From positions 434,001 through 498,000 of the forward strand of contig JAESUZ010003297.1 in NCBI GenBank assembly GCA_017311185.1: 64,000 bases of DNA. The letters run 5' to 3'. How positions within the stretch are numbered: position 1 is the stretch's first letter; each line of letters starts with the position of its first letter. Source of the DNA: Proteles cristata cristata. Its lineage: Eukaryota > Chordata > Mammalia > Carnivora > Hyaenidae. The position numbers were made by a program, and so were the translations under genes. The notes below the pieces were generated by a model. The model worked only from the letters and a program-made list of their open reading frames with translations, did not search any database and was not told the DNA's origin. Positions 1-11,960 of this stretch are shown here, piece by piece.

Positions 1-151
1 GCAAGGAAGGGGCAGAGACAGCAGGAAACACAAAATCTGAAACAAGCTCCAGGGTCTGAGCTGTCAAAACAAGAGCCCAATGCAGGCTGGAACTCACGAA
101 CGGCAAGATCTTTAAGTCGTACACTTAATCTACTGAACTACCAAGGCGCCC
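1..151 (-). mobile_element. CAN SINE, cut by window edge
   Basis: Reverse-orientation carnivore tRNA-Lys SINE. The tRNA-like head lies at the right end (ccaaggcgcc near 141-150), and the pyrimidine/A tail is outside the window. Confidence 0.85.
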
Positions 152-740
152 ATCTGATTTCCTTTTTCAAAAACACCCAGAAAAATCTGTCAATATTGGG
201 CTGGCATCCGCATAATGAAACAATCCGTTGAATAGAGCAAAAGCTGCTTTCTTGATGCTGGGTCCGCTTGTTATCCGTGACATCGAAAAGCAAGGGAGTT
301 CAGAATACAGTCCTGAGTCAGATTCCCATTAGTACCAAAGGCTTTCCTCCCTGAGCCACCAGAACATCTTCGAGTCCGTGGTAGGTGAACTTGATCACTG
401 TAGGTTGGGTAGAGTCCGCAGGTGCATCCTGGGGAGGGGAAGGGGCCTACTGTGAGAGGCTTAAGGAGGCCACCCACATAGAATTTCACTCTCAAGCAAA
501 GACAACAAATGCACGTTTTAAAATACAGTATTATATCGCGCCGAGTAAAAACCTCTTTTAAAGACTGCTATGGTCGTGCAAAAAGCATCAAATGTGATCT
601 TCCGCTGGCCTTTCTTGGCTTAATTAAGTGGCCTAATGACACCAAGAATCCCTTGTCCTCTTGCACCGGTTTTGGGAAGTCCTCTTCTAAGGACGGAGAG
701 ATCTCTTAAAAGGATACCCTTTCTTGCCCTCACTCGTGGG
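152..740. other. Upstream intergenic DNA, no gene seen
   Basis: Unique-looking sequence between a SINE and the CpG island. Short open frames exist on both strands but none has recognisable protein content. It lies upstream of CTCF; in human the next gene on this side is RIPOR1 (from memory), and no part of it is visible here. Confidence 0.5.
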
Positions 741-1324
741 CACTGTACTATTCTGAGGAACTGGGAGCGCACTGGGGCCAGCCCGGCCTTACTCGGTGGC
801 AGACTGCTGTGGGGCGCTAGGAGGGAGGGGCCGGCCACGCTAGGGCAGAGACTGGGGCGGGGCCCGGCGCAAGAACCGCCTCAGCCCCACCGCCTAGCCC
901 CGCGCGCGCTTCCTCCAAACACCCTCTCTACCATCCCCAACCCCGCCTTTACGTATTCAGGGCGGGAGACTGCGGCTAGAGAAGGAGGTCAAGAGAGCCC
1001 GGGATCCTGTACCGCCCAGAGGCGGCGGCCTCCGCCCAGGAAGCCCCACCCAGCAGGAGCCCGGACGTAGCGGCGTCCGCAGAGCCCACGCGCGACCGGC
1101 CGAGGGCGCGGGAGGGCGCCTGCGGCGTGACGCGACTCGCGGCGCGTCCCGTGACGCCATCGCGCCCGCTTTTGAAAGTTGGCGCCCGGGGCCGCCTCCC
1201 ATGCTGCCCTGCGCCAACCCCTCCCCTCACCTTTCCTCCCCCGCCCTCCACTCGTCGCCTGGCCAGCCCCCCCACCCGTCCCTTCCCTTATCAGCACCCG
1301 CGGCCCCGGCAGCGCCGACGCAGG

Positions 1325-1515
1325 CGCACTGCACCGCGCCGCCGCCATTTTGTGTCCGAGCCTGTGGAGCGATTAAACCGTGCGCGGAGCTGCTTCTTTG
1401 GCGGCAGCGGCGGCGGCGGTAGCCGGTGCGGGTGCGCGGAGCTGGCCGGGGACGCCGGGTGGCCGGAGCGGTGGAGCGGCGGCGGAGCGGGCGCTGCAGG
1501 GGGTGTGGCGCGGAG
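1325..1515 (+). other. CTCF: CTCF exon 1 (5'UTR, start approximate)
   Basis: Non-coding first exon. The 3' end is set by the consensus donor GTAAGG at 1516 following gcgcggag. The 5' end is approximate and placed at the YY1/NRF1 cluster, where I recall mammalian CTCF cDNAs beginning. It is highly GC-rich, with CGG-type runs around 1400-1420. Confidence 0.65.
1341..1354 (+). promoter_or_regulatory. CTCF: YY1-type motif at the CTCF start
   Basis: The sequence gccgccattttgtg matches the YY1 core (CCGCCATTTT), which typically sits just downstream of TATA-less start sites. YY1 regulation of CTCF promoters has been described. Binding here is inferred. Confidence 0.6.
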
Positions 1516-4500
1516 GTAAGGGGGCCCGGGGTGGAGGAGGTTTCGCGGGCCGCCTCTAGGTGTCACGATGGGGCCGCTCCGGTCGGCGCTGGCTGCAGCC
1601 CGGCGCCAGCGCCGCCGCCGGGGGGTGTTTGTCTCCCTCTACCGTCCCTGCTGCGGCGCGGCTGCCGCCATTGCCCGTCGCCGCCGCGGCCCGGCCGCCC
1701 CCCCCCCACACCCGCCCGCTAGGCCTCCCTCCTGGCGGCGCGCTAGGCCTCCGGCGGCGGCGGCAGCAACAGAGGCCCGCGCGCCGGCGACTCCATTTTC
1801 CTTCCTTTGTCTCTGCCCTCGAGGCCGGCTCTTGGCCCGACTGATTGCCCGGCCGCGGCCCGCCCTCTGCCCTCCGCCCCTCCCGCGGCGGGTGGCCTCA
1901 GCGGAGAGGTGATCTCCGCGGCCCGGCTCCCGCGCCTGCCTTGCTCGAGGGTCGCGACCCACTACCGCCGCGCAGCCCGGTGTCCGGGTAGTATGAGTGT
2001 CGGGCCTCGGCCGACGCCTCTCTGGCTGCCCCTCCTCCAGCCTGCCCGGTCCCCGGAACCTACCCGGCGGCTCTCTGAGCGTACCCCTGCCGCTCGGCTG
2101 CTCGGCGGTCGCTCCCAGTCCGCGCGCCGCCGCCGCTGGTCTCCGTCTCCTCCGAGTGGCGCAGGCGGCGCTGCTGCGGCTGCGAGCAGAGGGACCCCAG
2201 AGCTGCCGAGAGCTCCCTCTGCAAGGCTGGCTGAGCTGCTCGCGCCTCGACGCTGCCTGAGCGGGCGGGGGGACGCGCGCTCGCCGCCCCCGCCGGGCCC
2301 GGCTGCGCCCCCAAACTCGCGCCCGGGCTCCTCGCTGGACCTGACTGGTGCGGCCCCGCACAGTGGGCGGAAGAGACTCGAGTTCCGCACCGAGTTGTTT
2401 TCCTACAGCCAGGATCGGACTCGTCTTGTAATGATAGCCTGACTTTATGCGCTAAGAGATCTCAAAGGGATCAAAACCTAATTTCATTCCGATCTCAAGT
2501 GATGTGACAAATTCCTGAATTCGGGATTATGGGCTTGCTGGATTTGTTTAGGCGACCCTTGAGTTTCCCTCCCGCTTTAGAATGTCCTGACGCTGACTTA
2601 GTACAGTATTTAGTACCTGATGCTTTAGGGCTAGGCGAAGGCAGTTCTGCCCGAGATTGTGCAACCCGATCTAAAGCGCCAGTAGGGCAGAATGAATTTA
2701 TTCTTGACTCCACTGGTAATTTGCCCATACGCTGAAATATGAGGGTTGATGTTGTAATTGAATCCTGGGTCACTAGCTGCAGTTGGTTTATAAATATCTA
2801 CGCCTAATGTAACTACTCTTTAGTAGCTGACTTCCTGTAGCAGAGTTCAGCGTGAAGTAAACATTCGCATATGTAGTCTTCAAGCTTTGAGTTTAAATCA
2901 AGTAGGAAAGTTAAAAATCTAATTCCCCATAGGCTCCAAAAGTAGTTAAACAGGGCATGTGTATTAAATTTACTGTCCTTAACTGTCTTCTTGAGTCATT
3001 AAAAAGCTTCCTGTTGAATTGTCAAAGTTTTATCTTTCTGTTTTCCTCAAGTATTCTAGTACTTTAATAAATAGTATGCAGCAGTTGATACATCAACTCG
3101 AGTTGCTTTGGAGAGAGGAAGAGCTTAACTTTTTTTAAAGCCTCTGTTAAGCTTATGAGGAAATTAAAACAGGCTGGCACTAAACAAAGTCGTTGGGTCT
3201 GCTCAACCTGTAGGATTTTGCAGCAGTCTGCATCTATAGTAGTCTTTCAACATCCCTTTTTCAAATCCTACAAAATGCTCCTTCTCCCCTCTCCTACAGT
3301 AAAAATAAAATTGCACTAACAAATGCAGTAGTATTGATGAAGTGCAGGTTTGGTAATTGAACCATGCTTAATTGTCTAAAAAATTAGCCTATTTGTGTGA
3401 TTTTTTTGCATTTGTGAGATTTTCCACATTATGGATGGCAGGTGGTCTGTTTTACTTATAAAAATAGTCTCTACACAGGTTAAATATTAAAATCCAGAAG
3501 GTCTGTATTGGGCCAGGAATAAAGTTTGTTTTCTCTGGTTAGTGTTATGCTCCACAGTACATGTTTTGTTTCTTCATTTAGTTCTGCCATATGCAGTCAT
3601 CTGCCTCTTAGTCTTCCGTGTCATTTATGCTCTTAGTGGTATAGACTTTGTCCACAGAGTTGCTGCCCTTGAGATTTCCTGTATGCCACGATTCAATACT
3701 TTGTTTTTATTGGAAAATGAAATCTACAGAGAATAACTTGAGGGTATAAGGTTATCCAGAGGAACTTTTTACTTAAATCAGTAACATGAATAAGATTGCA
3801 ACAGGAATGTTTGCCCACTTAAGAGAATACTTCTTATTGAAGAAGAATTGTAAAAGTCATCGTTAGGGGTCTATTCAACCAACATAAGAGAATTTAGAAG
3901 TTGTAAAAGTCGTTCTTAAGACTCTTCCAATTCTGAGAGGTCTAGAATTTTGCTTTAAAGAACATACAAAATGAGGAACTTCTTTTGTGGCTTAGGGAGT
4001 TCTTTGGGAGTGCAGAGGCCACCTGTGGCCAACTAGGGCCAGAAGGGAGAGTCCTGTGGCAGAGTCTTTCATGGTGGTGTCTGCTGACAAAAAGTCTACC
4101 TCTAGAGACTGGTTTTTTGCTGTAGGGATGTACTGGCATCAGATTCACTCTTCATCATCTATAGCCTCCATTTCATTTTTTTAAACCAGAAACTTAGTTG
4201 ATCATCTCCCCATCATATTGACCTATCTTAGTCCCAGATGACTTCAGGCTCTTTTGCCAAAATTTAGGTCCCTCTTCAAACAACGAAACTTTGTCATAAT
4301 TTAATATTTTGAGAAAGAGCATACAGGTTTGGAAAGAACAATAAAGGCAAATAATGTATAACCTTGAAGATCCTGGTTTCCAATTGGATGTGTAGATTTG
4401 GCATACCATATTTGTTTTTCTAAATGCTAAACTTTAGTCAGTATCTTCAGATCTTCACTGGCAGATCTGCAGTTTCTTAGTGATTAAGTATTTCAGTGCA

Positions 4501-4997
4501 AAGATGGGATGTTTTGTAAAGACTCCTAACATCTACACTGAGAATAGTGATTTTTCTATGCTTGATCTTCATTTTTGGTCACCTTTAGAATGTTTAGGTA
4601 CATAAAATCTCCTCCCTTTGAAGCATGCCAGTAACAATTTATAGACTCCAATACAAAAGTGTTTCTTGGACTAGATACACTAATCCTCTTTTCAAGATGC
4701 AAATTACTTCTCAACAGAGATTTTTCTTTAGCTTCATCTAAGAAAGTATTGTATCAGATTGGTTTTGTGAGCTTAAATTAATTATGAGATGGATTCCTTT
4801 GTAGTTGTATCTTATATGCCAAATTCTTTGGAAACTCTTAATTCAAAGTTAGCACTTTCATTTTACTTGGAAATTTTTTTTCTTTTTCTTTTTCTCCTTT
4901 GGAAGTAAGTTCCACTCTACTGTTGCCTGAAGCTTGATAATTCATATATTTGTAATTTAGGGAAAAATTGTCAGCTAACAAAAAGTATTTCATTGCT

Positions 4998-5184
4998 TGG
5001 GGCGCCTGGGTGGCTTAGTCGGTTAAGCGTCCGACTTTCACTGAGGTCATGATCTCGCGGTTCGTGGGTTCAAGCCCCGCGTCGGGCTCTGTGCTGACTG
5101 CCAGCTCAGAGCCTGGAGCCTGTTTCAGTCTGTGACTCCCTCTCTCTCTCTCTCCTAGAAATAAAGAAAACATTAAAAAAAAAA
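4998..5184 (+). mobile_element. Young CAN SINE with intact target duplication
   Basis: The SINE has a low-divergence head (ggggcgcctgggtggcttag) and is flanked by a perfect 17-bp direct repeat, aaaagtatttcattgct, at 4981-4997 and 5185-5201. The tail is poly-A. The low divergence suggests a recent insertion. Confidence 0.93.
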
Positions 5185-5429
5185 AAAAGTATTTCATTGC
5201 TGTGCATCTAGGAATTTCAAGACAGTGAAAGCTCTCCATAGTTATCTTATTAAACTGAAAAATACAGTCTTGTGTTATAAACTAAATTAGTAAAGTCCCT
5301 CCTTGCTGAAGATAAGGAAATAATAGTGTTAAAGGACTATTACTACATCTATAAGAATTTTTTGTCAGCTTGAATACATATACGTGTGCCATTATTTTCC
5401 TGCAAGGTCATAATGGGGTATTTTTTAAA

Positions 5430-5570
5430 AGACTTTATTATTTTTTTTCAGTAATCTGAAATTAATATTTTTTCAGTAATCTCTTGGGTGTAGACCCAAC
5501 ATGGGACTCAAACCTACAACTCCAAGATCAAGAGTCTTATGCTCTACCACCTGAGCCAGCTAGGCACCCC
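5430..5570 (-). mobile_element. Short CAN SINE
   Basis: A reverse tRNA-only type copy. The head (gagccagctaggcacccc) is at 5553-5570, and there is no long pyrimidine section. Confidence 0.75.
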
Positions 5571-5768
5571 AGTGGTGTTATTTTGATAACCATAGATCTT
5601 TAGTCCTTTATATAATTAGCAAGTGTCTAACGAAGTGGTTTGATAGAATTTATGGAATGAGGATAGAATTTATGGAATGCCTCATTCAGTAGTGTGATGT
5701 ACTGGAACAAATATATTGTTTTTTAACCAATTTTAGCAGTTTTTATCTTGCCCTCAATTTGCTTTTCT

Positions 5769-6008
5769 TTTTTTTTTTTTAATTTAATTTTATTTTTTTT
5801 TAAGGTTTTTTAAATTTATTTCTAGAGAGAGAGAGACAGCGTGAGCCGGGGAGGGTCAGAGAGAGAGGGAGTCACAGACTGAAACAGGCTCCAGGCTCTG
5901 AGCTGGAAGTCAGCACAGAGCCCGACGCGGGGCTCGAACCCACGAACCGCGAGATCATGACCTAAGCGAAAGTCGGACGCTTAACCGACTAAGCCACCCA
6001 GGCGCCCC
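5769..6008 (-). mobile_element. Young CAN SINE just upstream of CTCF exon 2
   Basis: A reverse copy with a poly-T start and an almost consensus body. It is flanked by a short repeat tgcttttc (about 5760 and 6009). Its head ends only 68 bases from the exon 2 acceptor. Confidence 0.92.
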
Positions 6009-6076
6009 TGCTTTTCATATTATATGTGCAGTTGTATGTATTTGGTGTTGATAAAATGATTGTGTTTGTGTTTTAG

Positions 6077-6193
6077 AATGATCACAGATCTGGAACCAAA
6101 GAACAAGATGCACTAGTGGACAGGTTGCTGTCCAGGGCCTTGAGAGCTGGGTTCTGTGTTCCCTCCTCAAACTGATTTTGCAGCCACGGAGAG
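6077..6193 (+). other. CTCF: CTCF exon 2 (5'UTR)
   Basis: A 117-base non-coding exon between acceptor tgtttgtgttttag (ending at 6076) and donor GTAAAT at 6194. It starts aatgatcacagatctgg, which I recognise from CTCF 5' leader sequence. The ATG at 6079 opens only a very short frame, so it is an upstream ORF and not the main start. Confidence 0.75.
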
Positions 6194-7384
6194 GTAAATG
6201 CTCTTTACATTTCTTGGTCTTGAAAATGGGAGTAATAAATCCTTTCTGGGGTTGGAGGATTTGCTATATTGTTCTTGGGTATAGAAGATGCAGGACAGTG
6301 GACGATTGAGGGCATACAGGTTTTATAGTCAGAGTCGTCAGTTTGAAACTGCACTGCCGTATACTCGCTGGGTGGCACGGAGCATGTTTACTTTTCTATT
6401 CCTATGGTCCCCATTTGTGAGAGAACACCACCAATTACAGAGGCTATTCTCTAGATTAGTGAGAATGTATATAAAGCATCAAGTACCATTCTGAGCATGT
6501 ACATAGACACCAGAAAACAGTTGTTTTTCTGCATAAACTCTCGAAATGTGTATTTTGACTATTGGCATATGACATCAAAAGTCCATGGCCTGTGGCAGTT
6601 TGAAGTTTTGATGAGCAATAAAACTCATCTTGTGGAAATGGATCCTAGATAAAAGGTGTCTTAATTTGAGTTAGGCTAATTGATGACCCATTTTTGTATC
6701 AGTATTATATTCATTATCAATAATGTTTTTAAACATTTTAAAGGTTCACTTAAAGTTTACTATAGCCTACAATTTCTGCTATAAAGTATAATGGACATTA
6801 TAGGGAACTTGAAACAGGCCTCATAAATGTTGACATCTACTAGGCTTTGGAATCTCATAAACAACAAAGTAGGGTTCTGGGTGAGAAAATTATCTCTTCT
6901 CAGGGTATTAGAATGCACATCTTATCCCCTAGAAAATGTTAAAATAGTTTAATTGTACTTGTGTAATGGCAGAAGGGAAAGGTGGGAATTGTAAATGCTG
7001 ACACTAGATAAGCTTATGTGAATGAATCATCTAAGTGACTGCTAAGATTTTTCTTACAAGCTGTGCTGGAGCAAATAGGAAGGGAACAGGAGTGAAAGCT
7101 CTGCTTCTTGAAATCTCTGTTTTCCATGGGCAGCTTAGTACGTTGTTAGGTGGGAAGGACAAGGTCTATGTGCTAGGATTCTGTCACTCCAGAAATAATT
7201 GGTGTCCTGCAGGTTTTTTTTAAGGAGTGTTGACACTGAGTACATATTAATGAGCTCCTGAAAAGAAAAACAATACTGATTTAAAAAGCTGTTGAGAAAA
7301 CTAGCTGTAAGAGTTTGGGGAATGGGGTTGTAGGAACATGTTGGTCACTTTTAAGTATTATGGCAATTTAATTGTTTAGATCCC

Positions 7385-7530
7385 TGTTTCTCAAACTGGG
7401 ATATGAATACCCTTAGGGTACAAAGTGGTATCATTCCGGGGTACTTGAAGCCACAAGATAAACATGACCCATCTTCTTGGAGCTTCAATTGTGCTCATTG
7501 AGGGGGCGGTGAGTTAAGTAATTTGACTGG
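7385..7530. repeat. Possible old hAT-type transposon fragment
   Basis: The phrase gtttctcaaactgggatatg resembles the ends of mammalian non-autonomous hAT elements. I cannot name the family. Confidence 0.25.
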
Positions 7531-7985
7531 TAAGTAATTTTTAAATTTTTACATTAAAACAAATACATATTTTAGGATCAGAATGGGAACTCTGTATGAC
7601 TGTCAAAGATAACACAGGTTTTCTCCAAAGTGGGTCATGACTGCCTACGAGTAAGAATTGCCCTTTGTATAGGTACTACAGTGGAAATATTTGAGAAGTA
7701 ATACTTTTGAGCTATGGAACACCTCTACCATCCAGCTCTTTTTTTCCCTGTAGCATCCCATTGTGGAATATAGACATTAAACTGTATTAAATGGTGCTTG
7801 TTGGCTTGCGTGCATGTTCCTACAGGTACCCAACATGCACAAGAGCTCTACACAGATTGGTAGGCAGTTCTAGATGGCTGGACCAAGTCAGAAATACTGT
7901 TATTAAGACCATTCCAGTGATCTAATTATAATTTAAAAAAAATTTTTTTAAAGCAGTGAATAAACTCAGGTCTAAACCTGCAAAA

Positions 7986-8095
7986 TGGGGTGTCTAGCTG
8001 GCTCAGTTTGTAGAACATGAGACTCTTGATCTCAGCATGAACCCTTGTGAGTTCAGACCCCACATTGGGCATGGAGCCTACTTTTAAAAGACCAC
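7986..8095 (+). mobile_element. Short CAN SINE
   Basis: Degenerate forward tRNA-type copy (tgtctagctggctcagtttg) ending in an A-rich tail. Confidence 0.75.
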
Positions 8096-8104
8096 ACATT
8101 GTTT

Positions 8105-8300
8105 GGGGCTCCTGGGTGGCATAGTCGGTTGAGCTTCTGACTCTTGATTTCAGCTCAGGTCATGATCCCAGAATCATGGGATCAAGCCCCCATATCAGGC
8201 TCTACGCAGAGTGTGAATTTTGCTTGGCATTCTCTCTCTCCTTTTGCCCCTCTCCCTGCTTATGCGTGTGTTCTCTCTCTTAAAAAAATTTTTTTTAACT
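8105..8300 (+). mobile_element. CAN SINE
   Basis: Forward copy (ggggctcctgggtggcatag) with a TC-rich section and an A-rich tail. It follows the previous SINE within 10 bases. Confidence 0.85.
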
Positions 8301-8724
8301 GTAAAATAAATTCTACAAAACAAAATTTTGAAAGCAAATATAATATTAACTCCAGCATAATTAACAATTTATACTAATTTGTTTCTCCCCATTTAAGTTG
8401 TTAAGTGTTGAGAGTCTTAAGAATATATCTAAATCTTAAGCTTGTAGACCTTGTGACTCCTAAGGCAGTTATTTAGAAGTGTCTCTTCTTAACTATTTGG
8501 TGTTTCATTATTATTACCTATTGTTACTAGTGAATTGCTCTTAATATAAGTGGCACTTAAGAAATATATTTTGTGTATTGACAATACCTGTTCTTTGAAT
8601 ACAAGTTTTATATTTGAACCTAATTTGTTCTACATATCATGGAGTGTGAATTTCTGTGAAATGATTTGAATTGGGTCAACCTATATATTTGGATGTGCTC
8701 TAAATATTTGTAGTATTTGTCGAA

Positions 8725-8960
8725 TACTTGCCTTTCTACTTTGTGCCAGGCGCTGTATCACACACTGGAGATTTGAAGATAAATAAGAAAAAGATGGTTT
8801 TCCTGAGGGTCTTGAGTATGGGGCAAGAGATTAAGTGTTGTTTGTACTCTGATAAAAGTGTGTTCAGGATGCAGAGGGATTACAGGAGCTGGTGAAAGAT
8901 TTTGCAAAAGGCTTTCTAGAGGAGAGACCTTGATCTAGGTGTATCAGGAAATTCAGAAGC
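8725..8960 (+). repeat. Ancient repeat, MIR/L2-like
   Basis: The segment ctttgtgccaggcgctgt followed by ggagatttgaagataaataa has the wording of mammalian-wide MIR/L2 remnants. Family assignment is uncertain. Confidence 0.35.
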
Positions 8961-9941
8961 AGTTTAAATTTGATTTTAATTCCATTAGGGCACCAAGGTT
9001 TAGTTAGTGCAGCTTAATAGCTTATGTAGCCTTGGGCAAATCCATTAGGGGTGACTTCCTTGTGCCTTCCTTTCTTAGTAAAATGATGTATCTACCTTGT
9101 TATAGGCTATGCCAGTTAAATGAAGTATTGTTAGGGGGAAATATATGTATTTATAACTGTAATGTGCTGTGTAGAAGTAAAGTGATAATCTCTAGACATT
9201 AGGATAGTTGGTCAATGTATGTATTTTGCATTAAGCTACAGTGATGACCACCAGATTATACAAAAGTGAAGTGAACCAAGTAAATTAGGACTTTGTGGAT
9301 GACAAAATTACGTTAATGAAAATCTCTTGAGCGGCAGAGCAATGGATGAGTAAACAGGGCCATACCCCATGTGGGAGTGATGTTTGACAACCACAAAAAG
9401 AAACTAATTGGGAAGACTCTTATCCAACAAAATGCCTATGAATTTTTATTTTTTTTTAATATAGTACAAAAAAAAGAAATTGTTTTGGAATAAAAGTAAG
9501 AGAAAAAACCCAAAAACCTGCACATAGCAAGAACTCAGAATGTAATTGAATGAATGCCCCAGGAAAAAGACTAGTCAGACGTGAAAACACTGGTCAAAAT
9601 AAAATAAAGAACTAGTAGTGCAAGGTGGCCAAGTTTGAGGTAACTTTTCTAGTTTTTCTGTGGTTTGTATAACATTTTTTAATGCAAATAGATTTTTTTT
9701 TAAATAAAATAGAATTACCAAATTTTGGGAATGCCTATATTCAACAATAGCGAACTGATTAAATTGTGAATATCTATATAATAGAATGTCATGAAACCGT
9801 TATATTATGTATGGTAATATATTGAAAAGGAGAGATTTGAGACACATAAAGCAGATTATCAAATGTATGCACAAAGGTACGTGTGTATATATAGGGAGGA
9901 GACTATAGCTATAAACCAGAATGTTCTATAAAATCTATAGA

Positions 9942-10112
9942 GGGGTACCTGGATGGCTCAGTCAGTTGAGCATCCAGCTCTCGATTTTGGCCCAGGTTGT
10001 GATTCCAGGATTGTGAGATAAGCATGGATTCTCAGCTTAATATTCCCTCTCTCTCTCTCTTTCTGCCCTTCTCTCCCACCTCTTCCTTTCTCTCTCTCTC
10101 TCAAAAAACAAA
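9942..10112 (+). mobile_element. CAN SINE
   Basis: Forward copy (ggggtacctggatggctcag) with a long TC tract and a short A tail. Confidence 0.8.
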
Positions 10113-10117
10113 CCTTA

Positions 10118-10342
10118 TAGGAGCTTCTGGCTGGTGCAGTTGGGTAAGCGCCCAACTTCATCTCAAGTCATGATCTCACGGTTTGTCAGTTTGAGCCCTG
10201 CATTGGGCTCTGTGCTGATGTCTCAGAGCCTGGAGGCTTATTTGGATTCTTTGTCTCCCTCTCTCTTTCTGCTTCCCCCCTGCTGATGCTTTTTCTCTCT
10301 GTCTCTCAAAAATAAATTTTTAAAAAATGTTAAAAAAAGAAA
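10118..10342 (+). mobile_element. CAN SINE, diverged
   Basis: Forward copy (gagcttctggctggtgcag) joined directly to the preceding SINE. An A-rich tail unit with gaaaactatag is repeated just after it (10338-10381). Confidence 0.8.
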
Positions 10343-10565
10343 ACTATAGTTTTTAAAAAACGTTAAAAAAAGAAAACTATAGATTTATATTCTAGATTAT
10401 CTGAGTTTTCTTCTATTTATGTATATTGTATATTTTTTAAAGGTAAAAGGAATCCAATATAGTAGGAAATAGGACTGAAACTTTCTGATAAATATAATGA
10501 CATAATTAAAGGAGTTTTCATATAGTTTACTCTAGCAGTAAAGTCTAGACTTCTTGGGTAGATTT

Positions 10566-10722
10566 GGGGTGCCTTGGGTGGCTTAGTCAGTTAAGCATCC
10601 AACTCTTGATTTCAGCTGAGGTAATGATCTCATGGTTCATGGATTTGAGCCCTACGTTGGACTCTGTACTGGTGGTGCCAGGCTTGCTTGGGATCCTCTC
10701 TCCCCCACTGTCTGCCTCTCCC

Positions 10723-10796
<74 letters not shown>

Positions 10797-10948
10797 TCCC
10801 TCTCCCTCTCCCTCTCCCTCTCCCCCTCTCCCTCTCTCCCCCCCTCCCCCCCACCCCCTTTCCCCCTTTCTCTTTCCCTCTCTCTCTCCCTCCCCCCCAC
10901 ACACTGGATTCTCTTTCTCTCTCTCAAAATAAATAAATAAACTTAAAA
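10566..10948 (+). mobile_element. CAN SINE with expanded microsatellite
   Basis: Forward copy (ggggtgccttgggtggcttag) whose pyrimidine section has grown into a compound CA/TC tract. The normal AAATAAATAAA tail follows at about 10927. Confidence 0.9.
10727..10905. repeat. Compound (CA)n-(TC)n-(CCCTCT)n microsatellite
   Basis: About 16 CA units (10727-10758) run into about 17 TC units, then CCCTCT and CCCCC-rich tracts. It lies inside the SINE at 10566-10948. Open frames here encode only HTHT/SLSL-type low-complexity peptides. Confidence 0.95.
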
Positions 10949-11235
10949 GGAAAAAACTAAGTTGGAATCCTGTCCTGCATCCTCTTTTGTAATCTTCCTT
11001 CGTGTTGTATGTTATGAACATTTTGCCTGTTAGATACTGTATGTTAACTTCAAATTACTAGGAATGTACTTCCTTATTGCCGGATGTTAAGTTCTGTAAC
11101 CTGTTGCTTTGGAGACAAGTGTCTTGTTTTTAATCCCAGCCTTTTGTCTCAAATACTTTATCCCTCCTCTTCCCCATTGTTTGAATTATTTCTAATGTAA
11201 AAGTGTACTTTAAGTAAGAGCCAAATTGTACATTT

Positions 11236-11450
11236 TTTTTTAAATGTTTTATTTATTTCTAGGAGAGAGAGAGAGACAGTGTGAGCAGGGGAGGGTCAGA
11301 TAGAGAGGGAGTCACAGACTCTGAAACAGGCTCCATGCTCTGAGCTGGCAGTCAGCACAGAGTCCGACGCGGGGCTCGAACCCACGAACTGCGAGATCAT
11401 GACCTAAGCGAAAGTCGGACGCTTAACCGACTAAGCCACCCAGGCGCCCC
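11236..11450 (-). mobile_element. Young CAN SINE with target duplication
   Basis: Reverse copy close to consensus, flanked by a perfect 14-bp repeat caaattgtacattt at 11222-11235 and 11451-11464. Confidence 0.95.
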
Positions 11451-11960
11451 CAAATTGTACATTTGAGTGAATAGATTTTGAGATGTTTGTAATAACTATT
11501 CAGAGTCCTTTTTTGATTCTATTCTTAATTCTCAGGAGTAGATATTTGCTGATTTAGTGACTTCTAGGTAAGTGCTCATCTTAGCTAATGGCTAAATAGG
11601 TTATCCTATCAAGTATATAACTATGGCTTTAAGCATTTTCACACTAAAATTAAAGAAATAGTTTCTTATGTAGGAGGCTAGATGATATAGTAGTTTCCCC
11701 AACAAGAAGGGTGGCAATAGAATCCTAAAACATCCTGGGTTGGGAGGGCTTTTGAAGAGGAGATATCTTGATACTCTGTGTGCAAGGAGAGTGTGTGGGA
11801 AGTTATACAAATAGTGATTGTACCTTCACTTTGAGCAGCCTTTCTAGTATAAAAAAAAAATCTCAATGGAGGTAGGAAAGAGCCAGATTAGTAGATTTGT
11901 ATCTAATGTTTGTGGTGTTTTTGCCTGACACAGAGATTCCTCATTAAATTTCATCAACTT

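Larger units (their letters stand above)
740..2420 (+). promoter_or_regulatory. CTCF: CpG-island promoter of CTCF
   Basis: About 1.7 kb of CpG-rich sequence surrounds exon 1. It has GC boxes (for example ggggcggggcc near 853-863) and no TATA box near the likely start. It has an NRF1-like motif just upstream of the transcript start (about 1318-1333) and a YY1-type motif just inside the transcript. This is the usual architecture of a broadly expressed housekeeping promoter. The long open frames in this island on both strands are GC-rich artefacts. Confidence 0.8.
1516..6076 (+). other. CTCF: CTCF intron 1
   Basis: GT at 1516 and AG at 6075-6076. The first 900 bases are still CpG-island sequence. 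The rest is AT-rich unique sequence with three SINEs (4998, 5430 and 5769). No coding potential is seen. Confidence 0.75.

Noticed and set aside
805..822. CTCF-like gctgtggggcgctagg in the CTCF promoter
   Set aside because: Several mismatches to the core consensus, including the central AG; much weaker than the site at 53403.
1090..1115. A second CTCF-like stretch (ccggccgagggcgcg) upstream of CTCF exon 1
   Set aside because: About 12 of 15 matches in very GC-rich sequence, which is expected by chance.
1639..2361. 240-codon minus-strand open frame across the CTCF CpG island, plus overlapping plus-strand frames
   Set aside because: Extreme GC content removes stop codons; the peptides are R/P/A/G-rich without domains and overlap the promoter and intron 1.
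4998..5080. tRNA-like A and B box sequences, here and in every CAN SINE
   Set aside because: They are the tRNA-Lys-derived heads of SINEs, with no full cloverleaf or mature 3' end, so they are not tRNA genes.
10564..11021. Several overlapping open frames encoding SLSLSL, HTHTHT or ERERER peptides
   Set aside because: They are translations of the CA/TC microsatellite inside a SINE.
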